NCBI RefSeq assembly: GCF_004366635.1
Contig: NZ_SORN01000008.1
Location: 86,161-150,160, forward strand
DNA from: Roseinatronobacter bogoriensis DSM 18756
GTDB taxonomy: Bacteria > Pseudomonadota > Alphaproteobacteria > Rhodobacterales > Rhodobacteraceae
Length of the DNA stretch: 64,000 nucleotides
Direction: 5' to 3'
Shown here: piece after piece, positions 17,959 to 26,569 of the stretch
Layout: the number at the start of each line of letters is the position of its first letter
Position numbering within the stretch: the stretch's first letter is position 1
Notes under the pieces: generated by a model
The model's input: only the letters and a program-made list of their open reading frames with translations
Told to the model about the DNA's origin: nothing
Databases searched by the model: none
Made by a program: the position numbers and the translations under genes

Positions 17959-18816
17959 TTATTGACGAACCGAGATGCCCTCAATGGGCAGTCCAAGACC
18001 GCGCGAGGACACATACAGTTCCAACTCGCGGAACTCTTGCGCGCCTTCAGCGAAAGACTCGCCGCGTGTATCGCGGATGCAGCCCCGGAAACGCTGGTGC
18101 AAAGGCACGATGGTGGCATTCTTCAACCGATAGGTCGGAAAGCCATTCGACATACCCTGCGACAGGTGGTCCGCGCGGATCATCCGGCCCCAATTGTCTT
18201 CGTGGCAGTTTGCACAAGACAGTTCCAACTGGCCAAAGCGCGTGTAGTACATTTCACGCCCTTTTTCCCAGAACTCTGCCGCTTCGCCATCAATCTTCAC
18301 AGCGACAGGCATACCGCGCGATTGTAGCGAGATCAGCGAGGTGACATCTTTCATCGGCTCGCTGTTCCAACCCCAGGCATCTGCGCCCATGCGTTCGGTC
18401 CGGCAATTGTTGATGTAGTTCTGCAAGGACCACAATTCACCGTTTTCATTTACCTTCGGCATCACAGCGCGCACGCCTGCCATCGATTCTACATCACCGT
18501 GGCAATCGGCACAGGACTGATTGGCCGTGCCTTCGGCCAACTCCCAGCGGTCTTCGCCGCGCTCGGCGAAAAGCAAGCCGGGATTGTCGAAATCGTCCAT
18601 CTGCAACGCGCGGGTTTCATCCGTGCGGAACAGCCAGCCGGAATATATCTCGGGAAAGACGCCGCCCAGATGCTCAGGTGGCTCTGCGCGGGTTGCGATA
18701 TGCAACTCACCCTCGATAATCAATTCAGCATCGGGATGCGGGTCTGCAAAGGCTGTGCTGCTTAGCACAGCCCCGCAAATGGCCGCAGTGGCCCAAAGCT
18801 TGGTCATGGTCTTCAT
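17959..18816 (-). CDS. soxA: SoxA, dihaem subunit of the SoxAX thiosulfate-coupling enzyme
   Basis: SoxAX joins thiosulfate to the SoxY carrier cysteine. The 285-residue protein has a signal peptide, haem sites CADCH (102-106) and CANCH (201-205), and the active-site cysteine C246 in FRGCIRDT, which acts as the persulfide ligand. This is the dihaem type of SoxA found in Paracoccus-like clusters. It lies downstream of soxZ by about 36 bp. Confidence 0.95.
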   Translation of the reverse strand: MKTMTKLWATAAICGAVLSSTAFADPHPDAELIIEGELHIATRAEPPEHLGGVFPEIYSGWLFRTDETRALQMDDFDNPGLLFAERGEDRWELAEGTANQSCADCHGDVESMAGVRAVMPKVNENGELWSLQNYINNCRTERMGADAWGWNSEPMKDVTSLISLQSRGMPVAVKIDGEAAEFWEKGREMYYTRFGQLELSCANCHEDNWGRMIRADHLSQGMSNGFPTYRLKNATIVPLHQRFRGCIRDTRGESFAEGAQEFRELELYVSSRGLGLPIEGISVRQ

Positions 18817-18852
18817 GCGTGTCTCCTCCCAGACTGGCTGTGACCTGTGGTA

Positions 18853-19179
18853 TCAGCTGACTTCGAAACTCTGCGTCTCGGAATAGACCGAGCCGTCATC
18901 GTCATACCAAGTGAAGACAAAATCTGCCGACTCGTCGACCTTGACATCGAATTCCATGTAGGGGTTTGCCGAAATGGCGGGTTCCATCGTCACATCAAGC
19001 ACTAGCTTGCCTGCATATTCGCAGGTGAACCGGTTGATGATCTGGCGGGGGATTTCATTGCCCGATCCATCGCGGCGCAAGCCGGTTTCCATGTTATGGC
19101 TGATCAGGGTTTTCACTTCGATCACGTCGCCAGCATTGGCAGAGCGTGGAAGGCGGATGCGGGGTCTGACGTCAGACAT
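18853..19179 (-). CDS. soxZ: SoxZ, sulfur-carrier partner
   Basis: The 108-residue beta-sandwich protein lacks a signal peptide and is exported with SoxY, with which it forms the SoxYZ carrier. Family sequence includes LISHNMETG and NRFTCEYAGK. The ATG at 19179 is preceded by AGGAG; the longer frame upstream has no support. Confidence 0.94.
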   Translation of the reverse strand: MSDVRPRIRLPRSANAGDVIEVKTLISHNMETGLRRDGSGNEIPRQIINRFTCEYAGKLVLDVTMEPAISANPYMEFDVKVDESADFVFTWYDDDGSVYSETQSFEVS

Positions 19180-19226
19180 ATGATATTCTCCTTGTAAAGA
19201 GGGGGAAGGACGGGCGTGGCCAGGCG

Positions 19227-19643
19227 TTAGCCGCCGCAACCGCCGATTGTGACCTTCACTTCAACTGCGCCGCGGGCAAAGCTGCCATCCGCCATCTTGG
19301 CGATTGCGACCACGTCTTGCGTGCCACCCAGACGGATGCGCGTGGCTGCGCGTGACGTTGCCGCGCCTTCGCCAAAGCCGAATTTGGCCACACCGGGCGT
19401 GGGGTTGCCGGCTGCAAGCAACAGGATTTCGGTTGCGCCGGGTGCTTCAATTGCAATCGGTACAGTGTTGCCGTTCTCGGCGATTTCGGGTGCGTCGATT
19501 GTGACACCGCCATCTGTAACGGATGCGCCGCCAGTGAATGCGGAAATAGCGTCATCAACAGCCGAGGCGATTGCCGCGCCCGGAACCATTGCGACAGCGG
19601 CTACGCCTAGGCCCATTGCCATGGTATCGCGTCTTGTCAGCAT
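19227..19643 (-). CDS. soxY: SoxY, sulfur-carrier protein
   Basis: SoxY carries the pathway intermediates on the cysteine of its flexible C-terminal GGCGG tail, here C136 of 138 residues. The N-terminus carries a twin-arginine signal (TRRDTMAMG) that would export SoxYZ folded. It is followed by soxZ after 47 bp. Confidence 0.96.
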   Translation of the reverse strand: MLTRRDTMAMGLGVAAVAMVPGAAIASAVDDAISAFTGGASVTDGGVTIDAPEIAENGNTVPIAIEAPGATEILLLAAGNPTPGVAKFGFGEGAATSRAATRIRLGGTQDVVAIAKMADGSFARGAVEVKVTIGGCGG

Positions 19644-19701
19644 TGATAAATCCTCTCGTGGTTGGTGTTTCGGGGGACTGTCCCGTATTTTTGCTGCGTT
19701 G

Positions 19702-20196
19702 TTACCAGTCGGTCAACGTCATCAGATAGGCCACCACATCTTCGACCTGCTGGGCCGTCAGAAGCGTGGAAAAGGTTTCAGGATTGTAGGCGCGGGCGGT
19801 GTATGCCTCGCCCGGGCGAATATAGTCGTCTGGGTTGTCGTTATAGAACGTGGGCATCATGCTGTCCGGGAACATCCGCTTGGCGTCGGAAACAATGCCC
19901 CGCAGTTCCGCTTCGGACCAGCGCGCCCCGGCCCCGTCAACGGGAGGGCCGATATCTCCCTGAAAATCGTGCTCTGGCATGTCCGAATTCACGTGACAGG
20001 ACAAGCAGTTCCCGATTGAGCGGCTTGAGAACGCCTCTGCTCCGGCGGCGGGGTCGCCTGGGGTCCCGGTCAAAGAAGCCGGAATGGCAATTTCATCTTC
20101 CCAGACAATATCCGCCGGTGAGATATCTGCATAGCTTGCCCCGCCCCAAATCACTGCCGTGGCGGCAAATGCTGCGGAAAGTGATCGTCTTGTCAT
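19702..20196 (-). CDS. soxX: SoxX, monohaem subunit of SoxAX
   Basis: The 164-residue protein has a signal peptide, one haem site CLSCH (residues 64-68) and a methionine-bearing loop PDSMMPTF that fits the axial ligand. It pairs with SoxA. It is the first gene after the soxW-soxX regulatory gap, so it probably heads its own transcript soxXYZABCDEF. Confidence 0.94.
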   Translation of the reverse strand: MTRRSLSAAFAATAVIWGGASYADISPADIVWEDEIAIPASLTGTPGDPAAGAEAFSSRSIGNCLSCHVNSDMPEHDFQGDIGPPVDGAGARWSEAELRGIVSDAKRMFPDSMMPTFYNDNPDDYIRPGEAYTARAYNPETFSTLLTAQQVEDVVAYLMTLTDW

Positions 20197-20334
20197 GAAT
20201 GCCCTCCCAGACGGTTACACGGTGATGCGCTCTCCCAAGCTCACCGTGCTGCGACAATAGACCACAGTATACTAATGCTGCAAATGAAAATTCGCTTTTT
20301 TGCATATTGTTTTTTGTGAATATTCATTTTTGTG
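20197..20334 (-). promoter_or_regulatory. soxW-soxX intergenic regulatory region
   Basis: This AT-rich gap sits between the soxW terminator and soxX. It contains CATATT at 20303-20308 and the palindrome TGAATATTCA at 20317-20326, about 107 bases upstream of soxX. SoxR of related bacteria (Paracoccus pantotrophus, Pseudaminobacter salicylatoxidans) is known to bind both the soxS-soxV and soxW-soxX gaps. The CATATT-NN-TTT start is shared with the soxS-soxV gap at 21792, so it is a candidate SoxR site by inference. Confidence 0.5.
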
Positions 20335-20371
20335 AAAAAGCCATGCCCGGTTTCTCTGGCATGGCTTTGTT
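20335..20371 (-). terminator. Terminator downstream of soxVW
   Basis: An 8-bp perfect stem (GCCATGCC at 20340-20347 with GGCATGGC at 20358-20365) is extended by A and T runs on both sides. On the minus strand it ends in TTTTT. It lies 21 bases past the soxW stop, so soxVW and soxX onwards are probably separate transcripts. Confidence 0.75.
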
Positions 20372-20391
20372 TTTAAGGAAGATATAAGCAA

Positions 20392-20961
20392 TCAGTCAGA
20401 GCGTTCTTGCAGCATTCGGGCGACGTAATGCTGAAAGTGTTCTTCGCCTTCATAGCCCTTTTCCAGCACCCATTGCAGCATCAACCGTGTGGTGCCGCGC
20501 TCGAAGGCGCCGGGCATTGTCATCACTGCCGCATCGCGCATTGAACCCGATTCGGGGGCGGTTTCGGGCGCAAAAACCAGCGTCGGTGTGAACACAACAC
20601 CCCAGCGCCGCGCCATGTCACGCTCGTCCATGGTCGTGCCGTCAAAATCGGTCACCGGAATATTTCCGAACAGATTGATCTGCACGACCATGAAATCCTC
20701 GGTCAGCATGCGCGTGATCTCAGGGTCGGGATACACGTTTTCATGCATCCGCGTGCAATAGATGCACCCGCGTTGTTCGAACATCAGCAACAGCCGCTTG
20801 CCCTGTGCCTGCGCATCTTCCAGATCATCGCGCATGTCGCGGAATGTCTCGACCAGCCAGTCGGGTTTGTGCAGCCCATCTTCGCCCACTGGTGTTGCCT
20901 GTGCCGTGACAGCAAGCAAAAGCCCAACCAGTGCCGTGCCAATCAGTTTCCGTATTCCCAT
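20392..20961 (-). CDS. soxW: SoxW, periplasmic thioredoxin
   Basis: The 189-residue protein has a signal peptide and a thioredoxin-like fold with CIYC (C66 and C69) and FTPTLVF, the cis-proline loop. SoxW is reduced by the membrane protein SoxV and in turn keeps SoxYZ in its active reduced form. soxV lies 28 bp upstream in the same direction. Confidence 0.92.
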   Translation of the reverse strand: MGIRKLIGTALVGLLLAVTAQATPVGEDGLHKPDWLVETFRDMRDDLEDAQAQGKRLLLMFEQRGCIYCTRMHENVYPDPEITRMLTEDFMVVQINLFGNIPVTDFDGTTMDERDMARRWGVVFTPTLVFAPETAPESGSMRDAAVMTMPGAFERGTTRLMLQWVLEKGYEGEEHFQHYVARMLQERSD

Positions 20962-20988
20962 GACATCCTCCTCCCCGTTTTGATGTGG

Positions 20989-21726
20989 TCAGCCGATGTT
21001 GGCGAACCACGGAAAAATCTCCAGCATGCCTTCGGCGATATACGCGATCGAATCTGTCGCGATCAGCACGGCGAACAAAACCAGCATCGCGCCCATGATC
21101 TTTTCGACATGCGCCAGTTTGCCGCGGTGACGGCTGACCCAGTTCAGGAAAGGGCGCGCAAACAGGGCCGCAATGACGAAGGGCAATGTCATGGCCAGCC
21201 CGTAGACAGCCAGAAGCGCCGCGCCTTCCCAGATATTTCCCATACCTGATGCGATCATCAGGATGGCCGCCAGCGCCGGGCCAACACAGGGTGTCCAGCC
21301 AAAGCCGAATGCCAGCCCCATCACATATGAACCGATCACGGATTTCGGCGCAGCAGAGGTTTCTATGCGCGCTTCGCGATACAACAGCGAAATTCGGAAC
21401 ACACCCAGAAAGTGCAACCCAAAGACAAACAGGATTGCTGCCGCGATCCATTTCAGAATGTCGCGATAGGCAATGAATGTCTGGCCAAGCGCCGTGGCCC
21501 CCATGCCAAGCAACATGAAGATGGTCGTCACCCCAAGTGCAAAAGCGATCGACGCCAGCACAAGCCGCTTTTGTGCACCCGGCGCAAGCCCCTGTTCGTC
21601 GCGCAGTTCCGACATGGACAAACCTGCCATGTAACACAGGTAGAACGGAACAATGGGCAGGATGCAGGGGGACAGAAAGGACAGAAGCCCCGCCAAAGCC
21701 GCGCCGCCAAAGCTGATATCAAACAT
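20989..21726 (-). CDS. soxV: SoxV, CcdA-type transmembrane thiol transporter
   Basis: The 245-residue, six-helix membrane protein belongs to the CcdA/DsbD family. The two reactive cysteines lie in SFLSPCILPIVPF near residues 16-28 and FGWTPCVGPAL near the middle. It moves reducing equivalents from cytoplasmic thioredoxin to periplasmic SoxW. It is the first gene of the minus-strand sox operon and is divergent from soxS, only 82 bp away. An AAGG lies about 10 bases before the ATG. Confidence 0.93.
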   Translation of the reverse strand: MFDISFGGAALAGLLSFLSPCILPIVPFYLCYMAGLSMSELRDEQGLAPGAQKRLVLASIAFALGVTTIFMLLGMGATALGQTFIAYRDILKWIAAAILFVFGLHFLGVFRISLLYREARIETSAAPKSVIGSYVMGLAFGFGWTPCVGPALAAILMIASGMGNIWEGAALLAVYGLAMTLPFVIAALFARPFLNWVSRHRGKLAHVEKIMGAMLVLFAVLIATDSIAYIAEGMLEIFPWFANIG

Positions 21727-21821
21727 ATGCTGTAAACCTTGCTTGTCTCGTTCCGCGCAAATGCATCTTCTGGTTGCTATCCAGAGATCGACATATTACT
21801 TTGTTCATATGTTTAATATCA
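21714..21821. promoter_or_regulatory. soxV/soxS divergent region with mirrored start-site sequences
   Basis: The two start codons lie inside near-identical inverted copies of CATATGTTTRATATCA. The minus-strand copy is at 21714-21729 (soxV) and the plus-strand copy at 21806-21821 (soxS). They match at 15 of 16 positions. CATATT occurs at 21792-21797. SoxR is known to act on this gap in related bacteria; the copies may be paired operators or reflect similar first codons (MFDIS and MFNIT). Confidence 0.5.
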
Positions 21822-22219
21822 CGCGTCAATCCCTTCTTTACGCTGCTGCGCAGAAAGCCTTTGTGCTTGCAATGGTGCTGTCCCTCTTTGGTGGGGCAGC
21901 GGCGCAGGCGCAGGACTTGCGTTTGATTATGGTCGAACAGGCCGGGTGTTATTACTGCCGCGTCTTCAACCGGGATATCGCGCCAATCTACGAAAAATCT
22001 ACCGAAGGGCTTGCCGCGCCACTGGTACATGTACAGCTCCGCGGTGAGCTTCCCGAAGGCGTCACACTTGACTCGCGCCCCTTCGTGACCCCAACATTCA
22101 TCCTGATTGGACCAGATGGCGCTGAGATCGAGCGTTTGACTGGTTTTCCCGGAGAAGATTTTTTCTGGCCCTATATCAGCGATATGATCGCAACGGCTCA
22201 GGCCGGCCTGTCGCGGTAA
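21809..22219 (+). CDS. soxS: SoxS, periplasmic thioredoxin-like protein
   Basis: The 136-residue protein has a signal peptide ending around QAQ-DL and a redox motif GCYYC (C47 and C50), with FVTPTFIL as the cis-proline loop. SoxS of Paracoccus is needed for full sox expression and reactivates SoxYZ. The start at 21809 gives a clean signal peptide but has no clear ribosome binding site. The message may be leaderless or start very close to the ATG. Confidence 0.85.
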   Translation: MFNITRQSLLYAAAQKAFVLAMVLSLFGGAAAQAQDLRLIMVEQAGCYYCRVFNRDIAPIYEKSTEGLAAPLVHVQLRGELPEGVTLDSRPFVTPTFILIGPDGAEIERLTGFPGEDFFWPYISDMIATAQAGLSR

Positions 22220-22322
22220 CCTGACGCAGACCGCTACCTTTTGCGAAACGCATGTGCTATGCTGCACGGTGAATGAAAGGTACAACGCCTGAGCGCAGAC
22301 TTGTGCGACTGAAAGTTCACGC

Positions 22323-22715
22323 ATGCCGGACGGACAAAACCGCGACCAGGATCTGCCAATTGGGGACGAGATGGCAGTGAAGCGCCGACAGGCGCGTTCA
22401 ACGATGGATTTATCGCAAGAAGAATTGCAGGCCGAGGCCCGAGAGGCATCGGAATTCCTTAAGGCGATGGGCCATGATGGTCGGCTTCTGATGCTGTATT
22501 ATTTATGCGAGCGTGATCACTCGGTGGCAGAGTTGGAACGGCTTATCATGTCGCGTCAGGCCGCAGTCAGCCAGCAGCTTGCAAGACTGCGCCACGAGAA
22601 ATTGGTTTCGACACGGCGCGAAGGCAACCAGATCTTCTACTCTCTGGCAGATGAGCGTGTGCGCGAAGCCATTCATCTGATCCAACGCCTGTTCCGGGCG
22701 CCCGGCCCGGGATGA
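22323..22715 (+). CDS. soxR: SoxR, ArsR-family repressor with a single cysteine
   Basis: The 130-residue winged-helix protein (SVAELERLIMSRQAAVSQQLARLR as its helix-turn-helix, in the middle of the chain) is the sox repressor by family and position. Relatives that sense persulfide (BigR, SqrR and Paracoccus SoxR) use two cysteines, one in helix 2 and one near the C-terminus. Here only C62 is present (YYLCERD). The C-terminal position reads RLFRAPGPG, with no cysteine anywhere else. It follows soxS by about 100 bp. Confidence 0.88.
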   Translation: MPDGQNRDQDLPIGDEMAVKRRQARSTMDLSQEELQAEAREASEFLKAMGHDGRLLMLYYLCERDHSVAELERLIMSRQAAVSQQLARLRHEKLVSTRREGNQIFYSLADERVREAIHLIQRLFRAPGPG

Positions 22716-22789
22716 TCCAGATCAAGGCCGTGTTTCCTGTGTGCATGTCATAAGCCTCCATCAGCGATGCTGGGTGCACAGGTGCGGCT

Positions 22790-23857
22790 ATGGACCTTTA
22801 TGACATTATCGACCAGTTCGGCGAAGGCAATATCGAGGCCCTGATGGGGCTTCTGGTCGGGCTTGTGTTCGGCATCGCGGCACAACGCTCGCGCTTTTGC
22901 CTGCGTGCTGCAACAGTGGAATTCGCACGCGGTCAGATGGGCCCAAGGCTGGCAATCTGGCTTTTGACCTTCTCGACGGCTGTCGTCTGGGTTCAAGGGG
23001 CGCAGGCGCTTGGGCTTTTCCGTGTGACTGATGCGCGGATGATGGCGGTGCCGGGGTCGTGGTCCGGCGCGGTGATTGGCGGGCTGATGTTCGGGGTTGG
23101 CATGGTGTTGGCACGCGGCTGTTCCGGGCGGCTACTGGTGCTGGCAGCCACAGGAAACCTGCGTTCGGTCATCGCTGGCATGGTCTTCGCCATTGTCGCC
23201 CAGATGAGCCTTTATGGCTGGCTTGCGCCCTTGCGCAACAGCCTTGCTGCAATGTGGATCACGCCAGAGGGGCGCAATCTGCATCTGTTGCAGATGGTGG
23301 GCCTGCCCGAAAATCTCGCGCTTTGGTTCGGGGTTGCGTTGGCGGTGCTGGCGATCGTGCTGGCGCTCCGCAACCAGCTTGGTGTGCGCCCGCTGATCTT
23401 TGCCTCCGGCGTTGGCTTTGCGGTTGCACTGGGTTGGATGATGACATGGAATCTGGCCCAGATCAGTTTTGATCCGGTCAATGTGACCTCGGCCACCTTT
23501 ACTGGGCCGTCTGCCAATACGCTGATGTTCTTTCTGAACCCGAACCCTTCGCTACGTTTTGATGTCGGGCTGGTGCCGGGCGTTGTATTGGGGGCGTTTC
23601 TGGCCGCTTTGTTCAGCAGAGAGTTGAAGTGGCAAGGCTATGATGGCGCCGAGGCGATGCGCCGGTCGTTACTGGGTGCCGCGCTGATGGGCTTTGGTGG
23701 AATGCTGGCGGGGGGTTGCGCGATCGGTGCGGGTGTCACAGGCGGATCGATTTTTGCGGCCACAGCGCTTTTGGCTCTTTTGTGCATGTGGATCGGTGCA
23801 ACCCTGACAGATCTTCTGATAGACCAGCGTGCAGACCGCAAAGCCTTGGCATTCTGA
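22790..23857 (+). CDS. soxT: SoxT, YeeE/YedE-family sulfur-compound transporter
   Basis: The 355-residue membrane protein has two half repeats with family motifs QRSRFCLRAA (residues 32-41), GVGMVLARGCSGRLLVLA and FGGMLAGGCAIGAGVTGGS. The conserved cysteines line the pore of this family, which imports thiosulfate or related sulfur compounds. SoxT proteins next to soxRS have been tied to thiosulfate uptake and signalling. Start ATG 22790 lies 74 bp after soxR. Confidence 0.88.
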   Translation: MDLYDIIDQFGEGNIEALMGLLVGLVFGIAAQRSRFCLRAATVEFARGQMGPRLAIWLLTFSTAVVWVQGAQALGLFRVTDARMMAVPGSWSGAVIGGLMFGVGMVLARGCSGRLLVLAATGNLRSVIAGMVFAIVAQMSLYGWLAPLRNSLAAMWITPEGRNLHLLQMVGLPENLALWFGVALAVLAIVLALRNQLGVRPLIFASGVGFAVALGWMMTWNLAQISFDPVNVTSATFTGPSANTLMFFLNPNPSLRFDVGLVPGVVLGAFLAALFSRELKWQGYDGAEAMRRSLLGAALMGFGGMLAGGCAIGAGVTGGSIFAATALLALLCMWIGATLTDLLIDQRADRKALAF

Positions 23858-23884
23858 ACGACGTATCCGTGTTCTGGCCATGGC

Positions 23885-23901
23885 CCCGGCATTGCGCCGG
23901 G
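23885..23901. terminator. Hairpin between convergent soxT and gyrB
   Basis: A 6-bp stem CCCGGC/GCCGGG (23885-23890 and 23896-23901) with a 5-base loop lies between the two convergent stop codons. It has no T run, so it is at best a weak bidirectional terminator. Confidence 0.35.
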
Positions 23902-23914
23902 ACCAGCCCTGTGA

Positions 23915-26332
23915 TCAGGCGTCCAGATTCTCGACACTCAACGCATTGCGCTGAATGAATTCACGCCGCGGCTCGACCACATCGCCCATAAGCTTGGTAA
24001 AGATATCATCGGCTTCTGCCAGATCGTCGATCTTGACCTGCAACAGGGTGCGCGCCTCTGGGTCCAGTGTCGTTTCCCAAAGCTGGTCAGGGTTCATTTC
24101 CCCCAAGCCTTTGTAGCGTTGTAGGGACAGGCCCTTTTCGCCCTCTGTCAGGATTGCTTCAAGCAGATCAACCGGGCCGTAAATCTTCTGCTTGCGGTCG
24201 CGGCGGATAAGCTCGGCAGGTTGGGAATAGATTTCCTGCAAGCTTTCGGTATGGCTGGACAGACGCCGCGCCTCGCCCGAACGCAGGACAGGCCCATCCA
24301 GCCTGCGCACTTCTTCTACCCCCCGCAGAACCCGCGACAGCCGCAACCCCCCGTCCTGAGTGGGGCGACCTTCCCATCCGCGTTCATATTCGGCCGCGAC
24401 AAGGTCCAGACGCTGGGCAACACTATCGGCCAGTTGCTGCGGATTGGCTGACAAAGCCTCTGGCAAAAGCGCGCCCGCGATGCTGGCCTGTTCCAGAATA
24501 TGCTGCGGGTAATGCGTGGGAAAGGCGACCAGCGAGCGGCGCACGGCACGCGCTTCGGTCACCACGCGCGCCAGATCCTGCCCCACAATCTCTTCGCCTG
24601 TGGCCAGACGCAGGGCCGCACCTTCGACGCCCTGTTCAATCAGGTAATCTTCCAGTGCAGGCTTGTCTTTCAGATAGACCTCGGATTTTCCGCGCGCGAC
24701 CTTGAACAAAGGTGGCTCGGCAATATAAAGATGCCCACCCTCGATCAGTTCGGGCATCTGGCGGAAGAAGAAGGTCAGCAAAAGCGTGCGAATATGCGCG
24801 CCATCCACATCCGCGTCGGTCATGATGACGATCTTGTGGTAACGCAGCTTGCTCAGGTCGAATTCGTCGCGCCCGATCCCGGTGCCCAGCGCGGTGATCA
24901 GCGTGCCGATTTCCTGACTGCCAAGCATTCGGTCAAAGCGCGCGCGCTCTACATTCAGGATCTTGCCGCGCAAGGGCAGAACGGCTTGATTCTGGCGCGA
25001 ACGGCCCTGTTTGGCCGAACCACCAGCCGAGTCGCCCTCGACCAGAAACAGTTCCGACTTGGCGGGGTCGCGTTCCTGACAATCAGCCAGTTTGCCGGGC
25101 AGTGACGCCACATCCAGCGCGGTCTTGCGCCGTGTCAACTCGCGCGCCTTGCGCGCGGCTTCGCGGGCCAGCGCGGCCTCAATGATCTTGCCAACAATCC
25201 CCTTGGCATGGATCGGGTTTTCCTCGAACCATTCGGCCAGCTTTTCATTCACCAGAGATTCGACTGCCGGGCGCACCTCGGACGAGACAAGCTTGTCCTT
25301 GGTCTGGCTAGAAAATTTCGGGTCCGGCACCTTGACCGACAAGACGCATGTCAGCCCCTCGCGCGCGTCATCGCCGGTAAAACTGACCTTTTCCTTCTTC
25401 GCGATCCCTGACGATTGCGCATAGGCGTTGATCGTGCGGGTCAGCGCGCCACGAAACCCCGCCAGATGCGCCCCGCCATCGCGCTGTGGGATATTGTTGG
25501 TAAAGGGCAGTACCGTTTCATGATAGCTGTCATTCCACCACATCGCGATCTCAACACCGATTTCGTCGCGCTCGCCCACAATGTAAATCGGCTCTGCCAT
25601 CACCGGCGTTTTCGAGCGGTCCAGATGGCGCACGAATTCACGCACCCCGCCTTCATAGAACAGCTCGGATCGCAACATTTCGGCGGGGCGGTGGTCTTCC
25701 AGAATGATCCGCACGCCCGAATTCAGAAAGGCAAGCTCGCGCAGCCGGTTTTCCAACGTCTTGAAATTGTAATCAAGATTCGAAAAAGTATCGGTCGAGG
25801 CAAGGAACCGCACTTCCGTGCCGGTCTTGTCGCCTGCATCCCCCACCACTGTCAGATGCTTGACCGTATCGCCGCGTTCAAACCGCGCGACATGTTCCTT
25901 GCCCCCGCGCCAGATGCGCAGCTCCAGCCAGTCCGACAATGCGTTGACAACCGAAACACCCACGCCATGCAACCCGCCAGAAACCTTGTAGCTGTTCTGG
26001 TCAAACTTGCCGCCTGCGTGTAGCTGGGTCATGATGACCTCTGCCGCAGATACGCCTTCTTCCGTGTGAATATCGGTCGGAATTCCGCGCCCGTTATCCA
26101 TGACCGATACTGAACTGTCGGCATGGATGATGACGGTAACAAAATCGGCGTGCCCGGCCAAAGCCTCGTCAATACCATTATCGACGACCTCATACACCAT
26201 GTGGTGCAGGCCAGACCCATCGTCAGTGTCACCAATATACATGCCAGGGCGTTTGCGAACAGCATCCAACCCCTTGAGAACCTTGATCGAATCAGCGCCG
26301 TATTCGTCGCGCTTGGCGGCTTCAGCAGACAT
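23915..26332 (-). CDS. gyrB: DNA gyrase subunit B
   Basis: The 805-residue protein is the ATPase subunit of DNA gyrase. In order it has the GHKL ATP-binding domain (VRKRPGMYIGDT, DNGRGIP, GGLHGVGVSVVNALS), the transducer domain, the Toprim domain (LVEGDSAGGSAKQGR and MTDADVDGAHIRTL) and the C-terminal gyrA-binding tail. Length is normal for the family. A GAGG lies about 10 bases before the ATG. The 210 bases beyond its start hold no gene. Confidence 0.97.
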   Translation of the reverse strand: MSAEAAKRDEYGADSIKVLKGLDAVRKRPGMYIGDTDDGSGLHHMVYEVVDNGIDEALAGHADFVTVIIHADSSVSVMDNGRGIPTDIHTEEGVSAAEVIMTQLHAGGKFDQNSYKVSGGLHGVGVSVVNALSDWLELRIWRGGKEHVARFERGDTVKHLTVVGDAGDKTGTEVRFLASTDTFSNLDYNFKTLENRLRELAFLNSGVRIILEDHRPAEMLRSELFYEGGVREFVRHLDRSKTPVMAEPIYIVGERDEIGVEIAMWWNDSYHETVLPFTNNIPQRDGGAHLAGFRGALTRTINAYAQSSGIAKKEKVSFTGDDAREGLTCVLSVKVPDPKFSSQTKDKLVSSEVRPAVESLVNEKLAEWFEENPIHAKGIVGKIIEAALAREAARKARELTRRKTALDVASLPGKLADCQERDPAKSELFLVEGDSAGGSAKQGRSRQNQAVLPLRGKILNVERARFDRMLGSQEIGTLITALGTGIGRDEFDLSKLRYHKIVIMTDADVDGAHIRTLLLTFFFRQMPELIEGGHLYIAEPPLFKVARGKSEVYLKDKPALEDYLIEQGVEGAALRLATGEEIVGQDLARVVTEARAVRRSLVAFPTHYPQHILEQASIAGALLPEALSANPQQLADSVAQRLDLVAAEYERGWEGRPTQDGGLRLSRVLRGVEEVRRLDGPVLRSGEARRLSSHTESLQEIYSQPAELIRRDRKQKIYGPVDLLEAILTEGEKGLSLQRYKGLGEMNPDQLWETTLDPEARTLLQVKIDDLAEADDIFTKLMGDVVEPRREFIQRNALSVENLDA

Positions 26333-26543
26333 GCAAAAAAATCCTCGTTAGACTGCCGCCCTTATAGGCAGTTGTCGCGGGTTTGTCACGCGTCAGACAC
26401 AAGATTTAGCGGTTTTCCCCGGCACGCGCAGGGCATGTCATGCCAAGTCGCGGTTTTCATCCTTGGTCAAATATCCTCGGGGGGATGTCGTCATTGTGCG
26501 CCATTGGTTCAAGAACAATGGCGACGCGGCTTTGCTGCAAGAA

Positions 26544-26562
26544 GGGGGGCAGACAGCCCCCC
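26544..26562 (-). terminator. Terminator of the polyamine operon
   Basis: A perfect 7-bp stem GGGGGGC/GCCCCCC (26544-26550 and 26556-26562) with a 5-base loop lies 7 bases past the speB stop. On the minus strand it is followed by TTCTT; on the plus strand by TTTTCT. Confidence 0.75.
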
Positions 26563-26569
26563 TTTTCTG

